From the NCBI GenBank assembly GCA_017591395.1, contig WEDG01000327.1, positions 62,001-126,000 of the forward strand: DNA of 64,000 nt, given 5' to 3'. Under the pieces are notes generated by a model that saw nothing but the letters and a program-made list of their open reading frames with translations, had not been told where the DNA came from and made no database searches. The translations under genes and the position numbers were made by a program. Every line of letters starts with the position of its first letter. The stretch's first letter is position 1. Source of the stretch: Schistocephalus solidus. Lineage: Eukaryota > Platyhelminthes > Cestoda > Diphyllobothriidea > Diphyllobothriidae. This document shows, in pieces, positions 50,101-62,529 of this stretch.

Positions 50101-53100
50101 TATAAACTCGCATGTTAGGCTGCTTGATGACGGCCATACTTTAACGTTTCGCTTAGTCTAGAGGAATAAATATGTCGAAAACTCCACAAAAGACTATTTT
50201 CAATAGTTATTATACTTTTGTTGCTTTATTCACTCGTTTAATTGAATAAACAGACTTTCTATACATTTAGAACTTCAGTTTACTGAACAAGATCGATTTT
50301 TCACCTTTTCGTAATTTGTACCTTTTCTAAAAAATATCTTTTTTATAATCAACATAATATTAATTGTTAAACCACAGTAAGCCTTACGTTTCCTTTATTT
50401 TTATTAATGCAAAACTTTGGTGCGCTGAATTCCCGTAATGGACCGTAACTCATAAAATCCACAAGATTTCTACCTTGCTACAAACCGATTCACTCGAAGG
50501 TAACCGATGGTGCGTCCCATCCGATGCGGCACACGTTGGGCGTCGTCACTGGCTGCACCCAATAGCCACACAAAAGTTTTTTTGTGAGCACAGTAACGGA
50601 ACCCTTGGTGATGAGTTGAATCTAAAGGGTTCTCTACTTTATATCCGTCGCTTGCTTCTTTTTTGGGTGAGCAGCTATCGTTAGTGGCGGTACATTTCTC
50701 CGAGATAATACTGCAATGGTTCAGTTTCGCGCCGATTAGCTGCTGTATGGAAATCATCTCTAGAAGGCGGGCAAAAGTAGAATCATATTTTTTTGAGGAA
50801 GGTACTTTTGGTGGTGTTTAACGGTTTTATCCCAACAGGTCACAGTCCACGCCACGTTAGTAGATAAGGGCGGCAGGCTCCTAAGTACAGAAAAAGTACG
50901 AATATGGAAACGTGAGCTGTGTTCTGCATGGGAATATTTCGACATTATATCGTTTAACGATCGGCCCCACGTCAGTTGGACTCGCTCCAGGCAGTATCAC
51001 CTTGCTTGAATGCATGTCGTGCTCGTGACAAAGTTAACTGCTTATAGTAAATAGTTACGAAACCAATAGCTGATTTGGAGTACTTAATTAAACTAAACGC
51101 TGGTGCTATTTCACTTATGATTTTCTTAAATTTATTACTAAGCTAAAGCTTATGGCATTCGATCTCCAAACCACAGTACTCGGAAAGAGGAATCTTGATA
51201 ACCTATGTGGCGGCGACCAATTCGACCAAATTAAATTATGCAAGGACATACAAGAGTCGAGTTTCGAATTAAAAAAAAACTGGTGAAACGCCAAGCTGGA
51301 CCAAATTTGTGCTCGACAATTCTTTTGTAAAAAAACAATGGATTTCGGAAGCTTTGAGCCTGCGTTATTAACTAGGAGTAATCAGAAGCAGCGATTTCGC
51401 CAACAATTCGCCGTCAACACGGATGGTAAAATAACTAATGTAACTTGCGTGAGGGTTCATAATTTTTAAAAAAGGGGCTGAGAGTAGACTATCCATTAGG
51501 CAAAAAAACTAAGCCACCCCGAGTAGCCTATTCGAGCGATTGAGGCGAGTACCATGCCTGCGACTTTACCGGACAAACTGAACGCCATTATGTCAGTGTA
51601 TGCTTTGCCAGAACGGTAGCGAACCGATACAAGTGCTAACGCCAATAACATTACTCCAATAAATGTGAGAACTAAATACCACCACGAACAGAAGGAAAAT
51701 GGTCACGAATTTGGGTACATCCTTGATGTCGCATTGTTTGTTGTATGGGGTGGCGCATTGTATATGCCAGGGCTCATGAAACAATGGCCGGTATGGGCTC
51801 AGTATATTTGGGGGTAGTAGGCAGTGTCCCTGAAGGACTTGTGTCACCTTGTTTATATGCTTTCGAAGGGAAAAGTTGACGTAGAGGAGGTTAAAAAGAC
51901 TGATTAGCAGGGTAGCTAGTCCTTAGTCACTTTTCACGCCATAACATGTTGGCTGTCTGTGAAACTAAAGGTGCTCACTGGAGCAGGTTTGCCCAAATCG
52001 ATCGGAATCTGAAATCCCCAACCGAGCTAGTTGACGTTTGACTGACGAATGTTTTTTCCCCTCTTCGTTCTCCGTTTCAACGTTTTGAAAGAAGTTTGTG
52101 TGGCTTCACGGCCGCTGGCGTTGTGCGTCGTCACCTCAATATAGACTTTTTCTAATCTTACCTCTCCTTCGAATTTCTTAAGTTCGCTGTGACTATCTTG
52201 TCCTGGTCTTTATTTATGTAATGACACAGAAATTTATGTGCCACAAGAAGGTCTAGATCCCTGTTGATAGAATTAGCATCTGAATACAATGCCTCAAGAG
52301 TAAGTCATTCTGCTTTTGAGGTGCCTTGGTTTAAGATAGTCGCTCCTTTAATGTCAAAAGCCTAGTCAGTTTCTTCAATAGGAGTTGCAAGCTGCGAATT
52401 TAGTCTAGCCTCCGAGTTTCCTGTTTATGCCTATGCTCATTTTCGTCCAAATTCCTTAACGCACTTGCAGTCCCCATCGTGGCAGCATATTTGGTAGACA
52501 ACTGCCGAGGTTTCGGTAGAGAGCCGTCTGACCGTAATTTGCATCACATAGTTACGAATTGTCGCCTGAGGCCGATGGACTATGACTACTCCGGTGGGTT
52601 ATAACAGTCAAAAGGCTGCCTCTATCGCTTTGGCTTAAATTCTTCATGCAATTTGGTGAACAGATGTAGGAAAAAACGAAAGACACTCCCATGTGCTTTG
52701 AAAATGGAGAACCAACCAAGGTCGTCGATACATCAAAAACAGGAAAAATATGTTACAGTGAGCAACTTCAGTTTCACATATTATCGCCGTGGAACTCTCA
52801 CCTTCGCAAACCAGGCTAGCCTTCGAATCACAGTCTCGTAGTGTTTATTTTTTGAAACTAATTCTTGGTACCTGTCTACACTCAATTCAAGGAAGTAGAA
52901 GCTATGCTGAGTCAATCCACCTTGTTGGGAGTTACTTTTTATGCTTAACGAGGAAATCCCTTCGGTTTTAATAAAAAGCTCTCCAATTCCCGAATACTTT
53001 GAAATTCCACCTCGGTTTTGACATGGTTTTAGGATTTTTGGAGCTCTTCCTGTGTTCTTTCTCTGCAGAATATATGAATAAACCTCTAAATGTTCCTATA

Positions 53101-53667
53101 AATCAATTTCCCGGTGCTCATGAAATATCGCAATTGGTTTAAACTCTTGGGATCAGGATACTTGTAGGCTATGACAATAAATTTTGTAAAAAAAAACAAT
53201 CTAAATGTGTTGTTTAGGCCTTTTTTCTGGGTACTGCACTTTAATTTATTCAAACATGGAAAATAAATATTTCACCGCAAACGACTTAACTGTCGTTTTT
53301 CCCGTGTGGCTAAGTAACTGCCCAATCTTGCCGTTTCTGGCTCGTGATCCATATTGCATAGTACTGCAACTTTGTCCAAGCTATTTCCAGCTGAAAGCAT
53401 ATAAATGTGTGGTCAACGTTTCGCACATTTCTTGGCGTTTGCTGAAGACTGGAATGCGCGTGCTTTCAAGAAATAACGGAAAGCTGGGGTGGAGCTGGGA
53501 AACCAGTGTCTCGTAAATCTGCGATGTCTGACACAGGAAACAGTTGTCAGACATACGACAGGACATGCTTGACATCACACAACGTCTCGCTTACGCTTCT
53601 AGCTTTGGCGGCGAATTTCTTTGCAAGGGACACTTTAGTCTGGGCTTTGCTACACCCTTGCACCCGG

Positions 53668-53830
53668 AAGTGGCTGTTCAACCGTCGCGATCGACGACGC
53701 CACCCCAGGGAACTGACGCAGCACCGGGGGCGAAGCAGACTTGCTCAACATCCACCGCACTCTCTATCTCTCTCCTCGCTCACCTACCAGACCCGGTTGC
53801 AACACAACGTCAGGACGGCCGGGGGTGGGC
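53668..53830 (-). repeat. R1 tail, degenerate copy
   Basis: GTTCAACCGTCGCGATCGAC, then CAGACTTGCTCAACATCCAC and a CGCACTCTCT tract, are in the tail order of 35785-35925. The open frame of about 250 codons over 53544-54299 crosses this repeat and shows no domain. Confidence 0.5.
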
Positions 53831-54948
53831 TCGGGCCGTAACAGAAGGGGCCTTTTGGATCCTATCTACAGAGGCCACAGAGGCCACACCAAGGGCAATC
53901 CGGAAGTACTGTCAAACGATTCTCAAATCGTGTGTCAGCGAACGCTCCAACTGGCAGCTTGTAACTCATAAACTGAACCCGGGTTTGAACTCCGTCAGTG
54001 AGCGTCGGCAGTGGCGCGTATCTGAAGCCCTTCAGTCAAATAAGGCTGCAAATAAGGATGACGAGCCTGCTGCAGGCTCAAGATATGTCATCAACACCCC
54101 AGCAGCAGACCTCGCTGTACTCTGGCAAGGGAAAACGCCGCCAACTAGAGCAGTATTAGTCCTCTCCTATTACTCTTGCACGATTTTTACACGATCTCTA
54201 ATGATAAATTATTGCTTAATTTTAAAATATAATGACAGCTGCGCTCATTTCGTTACCTTCCAGGGGGACGTAAAGGTACTCCATGTACCGTCCACCTGAC
54301 CGACTTCAGTCTTTTTCGTGCAAGGGCTCACCTCCCTCCTCTGGGTTGTCTTTCTGGCAGACTGACACACACGTTAGTCACGTGCAATTTTTGCTAGTCT
54401 CCCTGTTGGCAAAATTTTCGAACGTGGTGCGGGTGGTGCAGTTTGCAGCATTTAAGGACTTCATAAGATTCCTGACCCCTTATCCAACTACAACCGCTTA
54501 CAAAACTATTACTTCAAGAGGAAGATAGCTTAGAGCAATCAAAAGGGTTAGGGTATAGGCTACCGGTAATATTCTTCGGACTAGGTGGGCCTTGTGCCAC
54601 AGGACGGCAGGCAAGCTGTGCAGACATTCGCACGTTCCGTTTCAGATGACACCGAGGATCGTGTAACGTACAGATTTTCGGGAAGCGTATACAAAAACAC
54701 AGAAAAAGGGTTGCCGTGAACCTTCACTCAACGTTTTATGAACTTAGTAGTCCCCTATTTACAGCACCTTTCGTTTTACGCCTATCATACCGTTGTGGTT
54801 CACCTTGAGTAAAGTAGCTACGATAGTAATCTTTACTTTACTACCATCTCTGTCGGTCTTATGAACCTTAAACACGCCTCTTGAGTAGTGCTTCCATCGA
54901 ATACTACTTGTCGCAATGGAGGCACGATCGTTGCAAGAAAAACTATTC

Positions 54949-54988
54949 GCCTGACATTTTAGATTCACATGAATTCATCCTCAGAGAC
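54949..54988 (-). ncRNA. Decayed hammerhead-like motif of a Penelope-like element
   Basis: Minus strand: CTGAGGA, hairpin GAATTC/GAATCT, AAAATGTC, then AGGC, which can pair with GTCT just upstream of the core. The layout is as at 59123-59164; core changes suggest it is inactive. Downstream plus-strand text (CTTCCTAGAACTTGCGTCTC) resembles that near 44510, so the element's flank is shared too. Confidence 0.45.
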
Positions 54989-56859
54989 TGGATCAAATAA
55001 GAGCAGTGAGTCGCATAGGTGTTACAGAGGGGTGCAGTTACTATGCCACTGCATACCCTTCATCATTCATCGTGTTTTTCCTGCCTCTTGGTGATTGCTT
55101 CCTAGAACTTGCGTCTCTTCGTTTCAATCGGTTTTCCTTATTGTACCCTCTCTGGCACTTTTTCTCGAGTGAGCAGGTTCTGCCAAAGCCCAACTCATCT
55201 CCCTCCTATCTTTGCATCTCATTGTGTTAAACCGGACATTTTCTCTGCTTAACGTCCTCCACCGTCACTGCCGCCGTCATTTACGTGGCTGAGGGCACGA
55301 AGAGCAGCATATGTTTGTGTCGACCTTTTGTTCCTGCATAGCGCCTCGTCTAGGCCTCTTCCTGCGTCCCTCATAACTATGTCGCTCTGTATTAACGGCC
55401 TTAGCTCGTTTTATCTACTTTCTATTTGATTAAGATTCCTAACTGTCTGTCGCCCTGTCCCTCTCCACCCACCTTCCACGCATAGTCTTCTTCTGTCGCT
55501 GATCCCTCTTGCCGCTCTCATCCTTCCCCCTGCTGCGGCTCACTCCGGTCTCTTCCGCCCACTGGGATTTGGTTCCTTTTATAGTATGCGCCGGAACTAA
55601 TTTTTCGATACGCTCTAAAGCAGAAAAGATTACTTACGTGTCATTTCAAAATTGCTTATCGGGAGGCATAATCACACGCCTGCTCAAATTATACTCACAG
55701 AACAGTAGCTGCTTTGGTAACATGTATGGTCTAATCTATTGTTTATGTCTCTGTAAGTTCAATTTTATCGTATAGCCTGCCTTCATGACAAAATGGCTTG
55801 TTAAAACTCGGTTAGAGGAAGTGTGACCTGCTTAAAGTGCCTTACTTGAAGCGGTGGTGTAATTCAGTTCTTGTGAACTTCAAAACTATCTGAATCTTTT
55901 ATATGCACGCATAATTCTTTGTTTAGCCTTCCATTCAAGGCTTTAGTACTCCTACTCACAGGACAGCTGCAGTAACCCCATCCATTTCAAGGCTACCCTT
56001 TTTTTACCAACAGAACCTAAGTGTCGAACGTTTTTGCATTCTTTTTATAAAATGCTATCGAGTGTTCGCACACATCAAACATCTATCGCAAAGATGCATA
56101 CCACCTACTACTTTTGGTCGCTGTAAAGTTACTCTGTCAAAACCCAGCCTGCAACCGCAGTGCGATTGACTCGGGATTGCTTGCACCGTTGATTCATCTT
56201 CTTATAAAAGTTGCGTTTTTTTACCATTTGAGCACATATTCTAGGGTTTCCGTTCATATCTGATGCATTTTGACGTACGCTCATTCTCCTCTATGGGGTG
56301 TCGTAGGCGTGTCTTTGGGATTTGTTGCCTGTGACTCTTCATTTTTTCCGTTTGCTCTCGAAAGGCCGTCTAGTCCGGTCAACGTACCATAGATTTCCTC
56401 ATTCATCACGTCTCACGATTTTCACCAGAAAGCCCTTGTTGCGCAAAACCAGCCCACACTGCCTCTCTCAGTATTAAAGAAGTGAGCTTTCTTCAAAGGA
56501 GTCATTCTTCGGTTTATAAAGTAATATTACGTTGTTTAGAAGTACCAGCTTATTCGGAAAAGTGGCCGATTCTGAAAACGTGAAAAATCGCTCTATCTGA
56601 GTAAAATTGAATTTTAAGTGTACAGAAAGCCTGTCCGTGCAATAAAACCAGTACATAAATCGGTACAAACAGAAGTACCTTTTATAATAGTCCTTTAATG
56701 GAGTTTGCATCTAAATATCCTATAACAATAAGTGTACGTTATTGGATGGCCGCGAAAAGACCCTAGAATTCGGGTATGGGTTTTCAACATGTTTTCACGA
56801 GATTTGGCTGTATTTTATTCGTTTTTCCATTGCTTGACATGCGGTTGAATAAGATAAAC

Positions 56860-58030
56860 ACGTTTTCGATTGATTGCGCCAAAAGGGACGTCACAGCAAT
56901 AAAACCTTGTATAAACTCGCATGTTCAAAGGTCGGTCAGTCACTAATATATTTAAATGGAATTCTCAGGTGTAATCGTAAGCATACCGTTTTGTGTATAT
57001 TAAGAGGACTTTCATTTCATTAAATTTCTTTTAGGTATTTCTGGTGTTAGATTTCGACGAGTTTCAGATCTTCCTTGAAATAGGGGGTGTATATGTCATG
57101 ATTTTCAATGTTTTTAGTCGATTGCCCATAAATGTCAATTATGTCTTTTCAGTTTTTAAAAAGCTTCAAATAAGTATATTTCTTAATTTCTTGTTCTACT
57201 TACCCGTATATTTGACTAAGTTACACAGTGATATAAATGTAAAGGTCTGATGAGAATTTATCGAAAGCTAACGTATGCTCGCCAAATGGTCTTGTGCATT
57301 TTTCAATGGGACTTTTTGCTACGTTTAAAGCATTTACCCAATTTGGGAGTTATTGGACATTCCTTCTAATGCAGGTGACCACTTAGGTTATCTTTGTAGA
57401 ACCACCCGAACATGAAGCCTCATCGTTGAGAAAAATGAACATCAACACAAAAGTCAACAATGAAAATGCCGTAGATTGATTAAAAAACTTCTTCCATTAA
57501 GTAATTATTTTAAAAGCGCTTTAATTAGGTGTTTCGCTGGCGTATGTCTGCATACTTTAACTTTTTCTAAAATACAGTCAACGTAAAAATTGAGACCGTT
57601 TTCTTCACCTCCCTAAAAATTATTTATAATTATTCTGCTGCATGCGAAAGCTCTCCCTTTCCTCTTTATATTGGAGCCTTTTTGTTATATTTTTTATACT
57701 TCTAGATGCCGTTTTAAGATTTTAAATGCACAACAGCATAACCGTTTAAATACCGAGATATGGCAGAAAGTGTTACTCTTCTGTCCGTTCCGTTTATAAA
57801 TTACACATTAGCGGAAACTATGCCATATGAACACATCCTAGCACATACCTCAAGTATAACATAGCTTTCCGTAGTTACATGTAAGAGTAAATAGAAAAAG
57901 TAGACAATTTTCAGGAAGTTTAAGCAAGAGATTGTCAGTGGACGTTATTGCTGATTTTTAGGACATCAAAGCACATAGATTTGCAAATCGGAATATTTAA
58001 TATCAATAAAACGTCAAAGTTTCGAAAAAT
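56860..58030 (-). repeat. AT-rich dispersed repeat, copy 4
   Basis: Its reverse complement matches 31180-32730 in order: TTGCGCCAAAAGGGACGTCA, the TCAGGTGTAATCGTAAGC segment, then the GATTGCCCATAAATG segment. It is more diverged than copies 2 and 3, and its right limit is uncertain. Confidence 0.6.
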
Positions 58031-59122
58031 AACCTGCTTTCTTGTACCTTGCTTCATTTGATTTAGGTCTTCAAGTTTTAAAGTCCTGCACGGTAAAACG
58101 TACTACTTTAGATTACTCTATTCTCAAAGAAAAACACGCGTGGAAGGTCACAGTCTGGGATAGCTATTAGCATATGAAACCATCAAAATGCATGGTAACC
58201 TAAATTGCCGCTCAAATGTGCAAACATTTTGACTGATAAAATTATTTATAAACATATTCTGCGTGAAAAAGGGCATTTTCCGGAATAGACTGGGTGAGTA
58301 TTTTACATGTGCAGCGTTTTAGTTGCGCACAATTTCCCTCCTCAAGTTTCATGAGATAGGTCACATAACCTTGTGCTCTAGGAGCAAGTATCGAGATTAC
58401 TGGTAGTTTGCGGAAGCTATGTCGATCCCTCATTGGTAGGTTGACGCCATTGGCGGGTTCGATTAGTGCGTTGCAAAGGAAACTAATGTTGCATCGATGA
58501 TTATTTATGCTGTTTCCAACAAGAGGCAAAGCCGAGGTCTTTGAAAATGTGCTTAAACCGCCGTTGATACGTTTCAGGGCGAGCGCAACCTTGAACATGT
58601 TTTGGGCATGGGCATCACTGATGAACCAAAGACCTCATACTTGCTGATGGACGGTTATCAGGACCGCAACTGGGTTGGTCCCCATCGGGTTCGTTGTGAC
58701 AGTCTGATCTGTGGTTATGCCAAATTTATTAAAATATGGTAGCCGAAATGTCCAAGAAAATGTTGACAGTTCCCACTTTCTTTTGCGGACCTGCCATGTC
58801 CATGTGTTTGCGGCACTCAGAGGGACTTAGTAGAATTGATTGCGTACCTGGAAAAAGTAGATACTTTTTTACTTCTTCTGGGATTTAAACTCATCAGTTT
58901 TGTTAGAGCGAAATTCGGCTCGTATTGTCACTTGGAGGCTCTACTTCCGTTTGCTGAAGTAATTCAGTGTGGAAATTTGCATCCCACTTCGCTGTGAGGC
59001 CAGTTTTTGTAGACAATAACGAGGTCGTAAAGCAGGAGCATCGCACCGCGCTCGTGGATGATCGTTACGTAGACTGCTTCGGGTTATGAAGAAAGAGCTA
59101 CTATCACTGGAGAGCTGTATTA

Positions 59123-59164
59123 GCCTTACGTTTCGGATTCTTACTCGAATCCATCATCAGAAAC
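59123..59164 (-). ncRNA. Hammerhead-ribozyme-like motif in a Penelope-like element
   Basis: Minus strand: CTGATGA, an extra T, a perfect 6-bp stem (GGATTC, loop GAGTAA, GAATCC), GAAAC, then GTA followed by AGGC. AGGC can pair with GTTT immediately 5' of CTGATGA (stem I, including G-U pairs). AC/GU forms a minimal loopless stem III, as described for hammerheads of Penelope-like elements that work as dimers. The single bulged T after CTGATGA is unusual but recurs in the two decayed copies. It lies about 200 bp downstream of the GIY-YIG remnant on the same strand, the expected place in the element's terminal repeat. Confidence 0.6.
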
Positions 59165-59365
59165 AGAATCAGATAAGGGTATTGGATCGCCCAGGTTTTT
59201 CCGCATTTATAGGATGTAGTTGCTGGGCTACTACAGGCCTATCATCATTTGCAGTTCTCGAGTGCATCGCAGATAGTTGTAGGTGGTGTGATAGTTGTCT
59301 GACCGGCAAGCTGTTGCAGTATTCTGTTGCCGTGCCTTTGCTGTGTGCCAGCGTGCTTGTCAAGA

Positions 59366-59822
59366 TTATCGGTTCCCACGCTCATCGCACGTGGTTGCAT
59401 GTGGTGCGATGATGGCCCGCAGTCGATCTGCTGACGACCGGATTTCGTCCTCCACCTGAGCTCTTGGGTAATTTGGCTCGCCGACATTGGCACCAGGAAC
59501 AGTGGTCATCCGCGCGTTCCCCGCGTGGCTAACTGCTTTTCCCAGGCAAAGTCTCAGTAACAAATATGGAGCAGGCAGGTCGTTGCGTTTGTTGATAGAT
59601 TGAGGGCCGAAAAACCATGACTCGAGCAGTTCGCGACTCACGAGGTTGTCTCCTCTAGCGAGAATTTTGGCCTTCTCCAACTTGAATGTGTGGCCGGGTC
59701 CCGTAGAATGATCCGTGACTTCGGAGCTGGCGTCGTTCTTTCTCACTGCTGCTGCATGCTCGGCCATTCGCGTCCAGAGTAGTGTTCCAGTTTCACCGAC
59801 ATATTCGCTTTCAGTTTCTCAA
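59366..59822 (-). pseudogene. Penelope-like element, GIY-YIG endonuclease end
   Basis: The minus strand reads YVGETGTLLWTRMAEHAAAV, then DHSTGPGHTF, ARGDNLVSRELLESWF and QSINKRNDLP, ending near the stop at 59366. Y-V-G-E-T-G, the Arg and His-bearing R-M-A-E-H helix, G-H-T-F and R-E-x-x-E-S are the signature of the GIY-YIG endonuclease that follows the reverse transcriptase in Penelope-like retroelements. An in-frame stop lies just upstream of YVGETG (about 59823), and no reverse transcriptase is readable beyond it, so the copy is truncated or decayed. A hammerhead-like motif follows on the same strand at 59123-59164. Confidence 0.75.
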
Positions 59823-60964
59823 TGAATATCCACAGTCGCTCCGGGCTTCGCCAGCACATGGGCGTAGGGTTGGGGTGGAGGCGATGGTGAAGGGGTTGCA
59901 CGCATGTGCCTGCTTATCCCCATGAGCGATTCTAGGCTCTCCAACATGCCCAAACTTTGGAACGGGCGGCGGATGTTGCTCCTCGTTGACAAACCATGAA
60001 AACACGCGCACGCACGCATGACCACAAAGGAAGAAGATATTGCATACGTTGTAGGTGGCCACCCTCCTGCAGCACAGAAAATTTAATTGTGTGCTTGTGA
60101 AACACAGGGATCGTTAGCCTTGTCGTAGCTACCTCCCACGCTTCCGCCGGTGGCGGTATCCGGCATGGAGGGAGGGCTACAATTTTGTCTATGCAAATTA
60201 AACCACACAAAAGGGGAGTGTGCTCAATTGTGACGGAAACCACACCACGGACCTGGAGGTAAAAATAGTACCAAAATGCGGAGAGGTATTTTACAGCTAT
60301 AAATTGACATGGAATGGGGGTGGGAAGATGGTTACTGTGTACAATCCCGCGAAATATGAGAGCTCCGTGGTGATAATCTAAGAAACTGGAGTTGCTCACT
60401 GGAACAGATTTTTCCTGTTGCTGATTTTTAGAAGACTTTTCATTGAAAAAAAACGATCCTTTCACTAACTCTCCGTTAAAAAAGCGTAGATAGCATGGGG
60501 ACCAATAAAGCAGATAGTCTTGTTTAGGTGGTGAATTCTGGCCTGTTGAATGGTTTATTGGATTTTTTGGGGACAGATGGGAAATTCACATTTCCCCGCC
60601 CCGTGCAATTCGCTCTCCAAAGGTGGCATGCCCTAGAGACTAACGGCTGCCAAGGGATTGTTATAAGTGACTCCTGTCTCCACGGCTCACTCTTTTCTCT
60701 CCAAAGTGGTCGAAGCAACCAGGGATGTTGACACACAGTGGACCCAGGCGAGGAAGAAAAAAATTGATAGGGAAAGTGCCAACTGGCTGAGAAATCCATG
60801 CGGGATTCACTAAGAATCTCGCACAACACGACCGCTGGCAGCAGGCACGATTGTTCGGAATGTCAGATTTACCCTGTTTGAGTATCGTCCTTTCAATCTT
60901 GCCTATGCTTGCTTATACCCACGTTCACGCTGCCGGGTGGATTGTCGGCACCATTATTACGCCA

Positions 60965-61150
60965 TTCGACAGACTGGTCAGCACTTATACATTGCCGACT
61001 AAGACCAGGGAGACTGGAGTGTCCATTTCTGGCTTATTAGCCGTCATCAGTCAACTATATTCAACCCCAGGTGTTGCAACGCCTGAGGCTCTAACTCATG
61101 ACCTGTTGGTTAGAAGTCCAGCACCCTAACCACTGAGCCATGTGCTTGTT
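60965..61150 (-). repeat. tRNA-derived SINE, copy with tRNA-like head
   Basis: Minus strand: A-box-like TGGCTCAGTGGTTAGGGTGC, loop CTTCTAA, weak B box GAGTTAGAGCC, then GTTGCAACACCTGGGGTTGA and the body CTGATGACGGCTAATAAGCC. The tail continues with CTCCCTGGTCTTAGTCGG. It matches the SINE at 15805 in the head and the copies at 7330 and 61290 in the body. Confidence 0.75.
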
Positions 61151-61289
61151 GTCCTTTCGGTTGCGATCGGGTATATTAACAGTGCTAGTGGGGCGCTCAC
61201 CGATCGCGTTACTGCCATCGTCGTCCCATTGTGCCTTGGTCTTTAATCTCGAGCCCCGCCAACAGCCCCTAAGCAGTTAGTATATTAAA

Positions 61290-61440
61290 GGCAAATGAAC
61301 CTTGCCGACAAAAGCCATGAAGACTGCAATCGCTATTTCTCGCTTATTAGCCATCATCAGTCAGCCATACCCAGCCGCAGGTTTACAACACCCGAGTCTC
61401 AACTGCTCAGGGCACACATCCTACCCAGGTCTTTTATTGA
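61290..61440 (-). repeat. tRNA-derived SINE, 5'-truncated copy
   Basis: Minus strand: GGTGTTGTAAACCTGCGGCT, GGGTATGGCT and CTGATGATGGCTAATAAGCG, then a GGCTTTTGTCGGCAAGG tail. The head is not recognisable. It lies about 150 bp from the copy at 60965, in the same orientation. Confidence 0.7.
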
Positions 61441-61860
61441 TCGACACTGCCCGCGCACGGTGGCTTACGCTTCTCTGGCAGTAAGTTTAACCCTCAGCCT
61501 CCAGCATACTGCGGCGTGTAGGTTTGCTTTTATGCGAACCGTTTATCCTTACTGATGGAAACTCCTAGTTTTTCGCCCAGTGTTTTGCTGAGCTCTGCGG
61601 GGTTGGAGAGTGGGAGGCGCAGGGAGGCAAACCAACTTATTCCGCCATAGAAAAAAGGAAGAAGGCTTCGGGGAGAAAGATAACATCTTGCCGCCGGACC
61701 GGTGTGCGCGTAGCCTAGAGGAGACTATGGACTGCCTCGCCATGTGGAGAAAAATAACGGCTAGACAGGAGGGGGATGACCGGCACTCGCATGTGCCGCG
61801 CGTGCGGACATCTAGGTGCGCACACCTATTTGACTTCGCAAAATCTCCGCAATCAACCAC

Positions 61861-61880
61861 AGAGAGAGAGAGAGAGAGCT
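61861..61880. repeat. (GA)n microsatellite
   Basis: A run of about ten GA units inside a plus-strand open frame that shows no protein signature. Confidence 0.9.
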
Positions 61881-62529
61881 ACGCCTCCAGTGATAATGGT
61901 GGTGGTGTTTGAGCGAATAGAGGTAACAGTGCCGATAAAAACAAGCCATAATTAGGAATTATTAATTAAGGTGCATGTTTATATAAGTGACCGTAGGGAC
62001 GTCAGTGGGATGCTTTCGGGGGATGAAGTTAGAGAGGGCATCAACACTAGACTCTCTTTTTCCCCCTATCTTACTGATTTAGGCCATGGGTGGGGTTGAA
62101 TGAAGTCTACTCAAGTAAATAGACCCAAGTCGACGCAGAAAAAGTTTTGTTACGGCAGCCACAAAATGCGTATTGCAAGAGAACCAGCAAACTGCTAATT
62201 CGCTCCGCGTGCTTTACTTCCTGGACGTTAGCAACCGTTAAGAATATTCTGCATGTAACTGCTACGGGCGGTCTCAAGTGTCAGTGGCCATTGAAAGCGC
62301 GTTGACCACATTGGCCTGGGGAGATAGACCACGTTTGTAATTAGCCTTTCCATTCTCAACTGGAGTTTTCCGAGCAATTTTTTCGCTTTTGGCCACGTTT
62401 ATAGCCAAATTTTATGGCAGTGTAAATATGGGTTAGCCTGATCCAGTGCTAGAAGTTGTAAAGTACTCTTCACGAGTTTAGCGCAATGCAGTACATAAAT
62501 TTAGCCTCTATGGCATCTCTATCAGCTAT

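Noticed and set aside
53544..54299. A 251-codon plus-strand open frame
   Set aside because: It crosses an R1 repeat tail and a CT tract and has no recognisable domain; parts look repeat-derived.
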